This document shows positions 7,436 to 9,583 of a DNA stretch of 9,583 nt, one piece after another. Positions within the stretch are counted from its first letter, which is position 1. Every line of letters begins with the position of its first letter. Under the pieces are notes generated by a model. It saw only the letters and a list, made by a program, of their open reading frames with translations, searched no databases and was not told the origin of the DNA. The position numbers and the translations under genes are program-made. The stretch spans positions 1-9,583 of the forward strand of contig CAKMZU010000077.1 of the NCBI GenBank assembly GCA_929200485.1. Direction: 5' to 3'. The DNA comes from an uncultured Gammaproteobacteria bacterium. GTDB taxonomy: Bacteria > Pseudomonadota > Gammaproteobacteria > Pseudomonadales > DT-91.

Positions 7436-7899
7436 AATTTATGGTGCTTAATCCAATGGCGAACATTTTTTGCCAGTGCTTCAATCGGTATAGATTGAGT
7501 AGACAAGCGTTGATAGCGACCTTGAGTTAACAGTTCAACCTCTTCTTCAGTCATGGTTTGCCGGAGAATTTCTGAAAAGGCACTGTTACTGCTCAAAGCA
7601 ATATAGGCTTCTTCTTTCTTTGAAGCACTAAGGGTTCGCTTGATTAACCCCGCTAACTGATTGAGTGCCAGGGACTCTGAAATATCAGTTAGTGCTAATT
7701 GATCAAAAGCGGCCAGTGCCTGCTTTCTATAGCGGTTTCTTTTTTTATACCGAAAAATCCAGACAGAGCTGCCAAATATGAGTAGGGCCAGAAGTAGAAA
7801 GAGTACCCACCAACCCCAAGCTATTGGCCAAAAGCTAACAGAATCCGGAAGGTGAATATCTTTGAGTTGGCTAAGCAGTGCATCTTGGTTAGTCTGCAT
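7432..7899 (-). CDS. DUF4381 domain membrane protein
   Basis: A 155-residue protein with the DUF4381 signature near its N-terminus (LKDIHLPDSVSFWP at about 12-25, then GWW). One transmembrane helix follows at about 29-50, then a strongly basic stretch (RYKKRNRYRK) and a mostly helical domain to the end. The positive charges after the helix place the C-terminal domain in the cytoplasm. DUF4381 proteins are regularly found between the DUF58 and BatA genes in proteobacterial Bat operons. Their biochemical role is unknown, and a link between the cytoplasmic MoxR/DUF58 pair and the membrane vWA proteins is only inference. The ATG overlaps the DUF58 stop by one base (TAATG), and its TGA overlaps the batA ATG by four bases. 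Confidence 0.9.
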   Translation of the reverse strand: MQTNQDALLSQLKDIHLPDSVSFWPIAWGWWVLFLLLALLIFGSSVWIFRYKKRNRYRKQALAAFDQLALTDISESLALNQLAGLIKRTLSASKKEEAYIALSSNSAFSEILRQTMTEEEVELLTQGRYQRLSTQSIPIEALAKNVRHWIKHHKL

Positions 7900-8849
7900 T
7901 ATTTCATCCCCTTGGAAGCACTAAAGTACTGGTGGAGCATGGTCAAAGGTTCATCGGTAGTACTTATGGGGATCATGGGAATAAAATGCTGACCAAGCAG
8001 GCCTTTAAGACCAGCAGAAAAGGCCATTGCCTGGGTCTGATAGTCTTTTCGCGTTCTTTGATTGCCTGCATTGAAAAATGCTGTTTTTTTTCCGTCACTC
8101 ACATGAAAGCGGCCTTTAGCTGGCAAGTGTTCATCTAAAGGGTCAATAGGTCTTAAGAGAATACATTCCGAATGACGGGCAATGTGATGTAAGTAAGTTG
8201 AGCTCTCTTCGTTAATATCAAATCCATCGGTAATGAAATATATCTGTGTGCCAGGTTTGGCTAAACGCTGAATTTCAAGGAGTACGTCGTTAATCGAATG
8301 TTTAGGAACGGGTTCAAAGCTTTTCAGTAAATGGTTATATTCAATAATTTTATGTAAAAAACTTAAAATGGTGTTTCTTTGCCGCTTTGGTCGAATGGAT
8401 GTCTGTTCGGAATCATTAAAAACGAGTCCGCCGACGCGGTCACCATTATGGAAGGCTGCCCATGCTAACATGGCAGCTATATCAGCGGCTAAAACCGATT
8501 TCATGGCATTTTGAGAGCCAAAAAACATGTGCTGCCTTTGGTCGACGACAATAAAAACCTGACGTTCCTTTTCTTCACAGAATTGTTTTGTATAAGTGTG
8601 ACCGGAACGGGCTGAAACGCGCCAGTCAATGGTGCGTATATCATCGCCCATTTGATAAGGCCTGACATCTTCAAATTCAATACCCCTCCCTCTGAGTCTT
8701 GTTTTGTAGGGGCCTGCGAGTTGCGATAGCGCTTTAATATTTTGCTTTAGTGGCAGTTGTCGAGTCAGCAGGTGATAGCTGGCTAACTGCTCAAAGCTTG
8801 CGTAAGCGCCTAGGCTTCGCAGTGATTGTTGCGTCTTTGAGCGACTCAT
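7899..8849 (-). CDS. DUF58 domain-containing protein
   Basis: A 316-residue soluble protein with the DUF58 core at about 54-80: RGRGIEFEDVRPYQMGDD, then IRTIDWRVSAR, matching the family pattern Y..GD..R.IDW..SAR. DUF58 proteins have a vWA-like fold and are nearly always encoded next to moxR. Here the metal site is degenerate: V-D103-Q-R-Q-H replaces DxSxS, as I recall is common in this subgroup, so metal-dependent ligand binding is doubtful. There is no signal peptide or membrane helix, so it is cytoplasmic. It is thought to be a partner or substrate of MoxR. The start lies 11 bases after the moxR stop with only a weak ribosome binding site (CGGAAT), and the stop overlaps the DUF4381 start. 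Its length is normal. Confidence 0.93.
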   Translation of the reverse strand: MSRSKTQQSLRSLGAYASFEQLASYHLLTRQLPLKQNIKALSQLAGPYKTRLRGRGIEFEDVRPYQMGDDIRTIDWRVSARSGHTYTKQFCEEKERQVFIVVDQRQHMFFGSQNAMKSVLAADIAAMLAWAAFHNGDRVGGLVFNDSEQTSIRPKRQRNTILSFLHKIIEYNHLLKSFEPVPKHSINDVLLEIQRLAKPGTQIYFITDGFDINEESSTYLHHIARHSECILLRPIDPLDEHLPAKGRFHVSDGKKTAFFNAGNQRTRKDYQTQAMAFSAGLKGLLGQHFIPMIPISTTDEPLTMLHQYFSASKGMK

Positions 8850-8860
8850 TAAGCATTCCG

Positions 8861-9583
8861 TTAAGCGACAGGGACAAGTTGCAGTATCTTATCGATGACA
8901 TCGTCTTTAGTTAAGCCTTCGGCTTGTGCTTCAAAGCTTAAAAGTAAACGATGCCTTAAGATATCATGCGCTACTGCTTGCACATCATCGGGGGAGACAT
9001 AATCTTTACCTTGTAGCCAGGCATGTGCTCTAGCGCAGCGATCCAAGGCTAAAGTAGCCCGTGGGCTGACACCAAACTCAATCAGGCGGGCGAGATCATC
9101 GCTGTAGGCATTCGCCTGACGCGTTGCGATGATTAACTGCACAATATACTGCTCGACGGCTTCATTCATATGCATATCGAGGACTTCTTTTCGCGCATTG
9201 AAAAGATCGCTTTGTGATAACGGGGTTAAGGATTCAGTGGGTTGTTGTTCTTTAAATGCGTTGCGGACGAGTGTGAGTATTTGCTGTTCTGCTGCTGTGT
9301 CAGGGTAATCTACATTAACGTGCAGTAGAAATCTATCGAGCTGAGCTTCAGGCAGAGGATAAGTCCCTTCTTGCTCTATTGGATTTTGAGTGGCCATAAC
9401 CAAAAATAAATCGGGCAAGGGGTAAGTCGTTTTACCGATACTGATTTGTCGCTCTGCCATGGCTTCAAGTAACGCGGATTGCACTTTAGCCGGTGCTCGG
9501 TTGATTTCATCGGCAAGAATTAATGAATGAAATATAGGCCCTTGCTGAAATTCAAATGTGCCGGTTTGTGGTCGGTATATATC
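8861..9583 (-). CDS. MoxR family AAA+ ATPase, 5' end beyond the window
   Basis: 240 residues of the C-terminal part are present, and the frame is open to the right edge of the window. The fragment begins DIYRPQTGTFEFQQGPIFH. It then shows Walker B (LILADEINRAPAK at about 21-33), sensor 1 (VMATQNPIEQEGTYPLPEAQ) and the arginine-finger region (LDRFLLHV), followed by the helical lid with GVSPRATLALDRCARAHAW. The Walker A motif lies outside the window. MoxR proteins are cytoplasmic ring-forming ATPases that act as chaperones for vWA-domain partners and their metal or complex assembly, consistent with the downstream genes. The GTG at 9484 lies just after the Walker B motif and is not the true start. 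The gene ends 11 bases before the DUF58 gene. It is probably the first gene of the operon, but its promoter is outside the window. Confidence 0.95.
   Translation of the reverse strand, partial: DIYRPQTGTFEFQQGPIFHSLILADEINRAPAKVQSALLEAMAERQISIGKTTYPLPDLFLVMATQNPIEQEGTYPLPEAQLDRFLLHVNVDYPDTAAEQQILTLVRNAFKEQQPTESLTPLSQSDLFNARKEVLDMHMNEAVEQYIVQLIIATRQANAYSDDLARLIEFGVSPRATLALDRCARAHAWLQGKDYVSPDDVQAVAHDILRHRLLLSFEAQAEGLTKDDVIDKILQLVPVA

Noticed and set aside
9482..9484. GTG as start of the MoxR gene
   Set aside because: The conserved Walker B motif lies directly upstream in the same open frame, which continues to the window edge. The GTG is an internal Val codon.

Overview
The window looks like a chromosome segment from a low-to-moderate GC Gram-negative bacterium, most likely a gammaproteobacterium. 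I infer this from the gene order and wording of the main operon; no taxonomic marker is present. Almost all genes are on the minus strand.

The right two thirds (about 2863-9583) hold a compact Bat-type (Bacteroides aerotolerance-like) operon, transcribed right to left. Its order is a MoxR AAA+ ATPase (5' end beyond the window), a DUF58 protein, a DUF4381 membrane protein, a BatA-like von Willebrand A (vWA) membrane protein, a BatB/BatC-like vWA-TPR membrane protein, and BatD. Neighbouring genes are 11 bases apart or overlap by 1-7 bases, so they are probably translationally coupled. In the family model, a MoxR chaperone works with soluble and membrane-anchored vWA partners and a periplasmic BatD on an envelope or stress function whose chemistry is still unclear. 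Charge distribution around the membrane segments suggests that the vWA, TPR and BatD sandwich domains face the periplasm.

The main discovery is in the vWA-TPR gene. A TAA codon at 5079-5081 ends the open frame just after the TPR repeats. The same frame then continues for 157 sense codons to 4605: a Gln/Asn-rich linker, a 15-residue polyglutamine tract coded by a CAG/CAA hexamer repeat, and the family's C-terminal tail motif (ERAIQHFLNQLPDD...LLKNKFQYQ). It ends by overlapping the batD start by 7 bases, as an intact gene would. The gene is therefore interrupted by one nonsense codon (CAA to TAA is the simplest route), read through, or misread by sequencing.

The left third is AT-rich and accessory in character. 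It has two minus-strand genes for putative secreted proteins that I do not recognise (2092-2736 and 636-1892), a candidate promoter between them, and a stretch without a confident gene (304-635). At the left edge is the C-terminal half of a PPOX-type flavoprotein gene on the plus strand (1-303), which also carries an in-frame TAA in a conserved stretch. I see no tRNA, rRNA, CRISPR array, insertion sequence or integrase.
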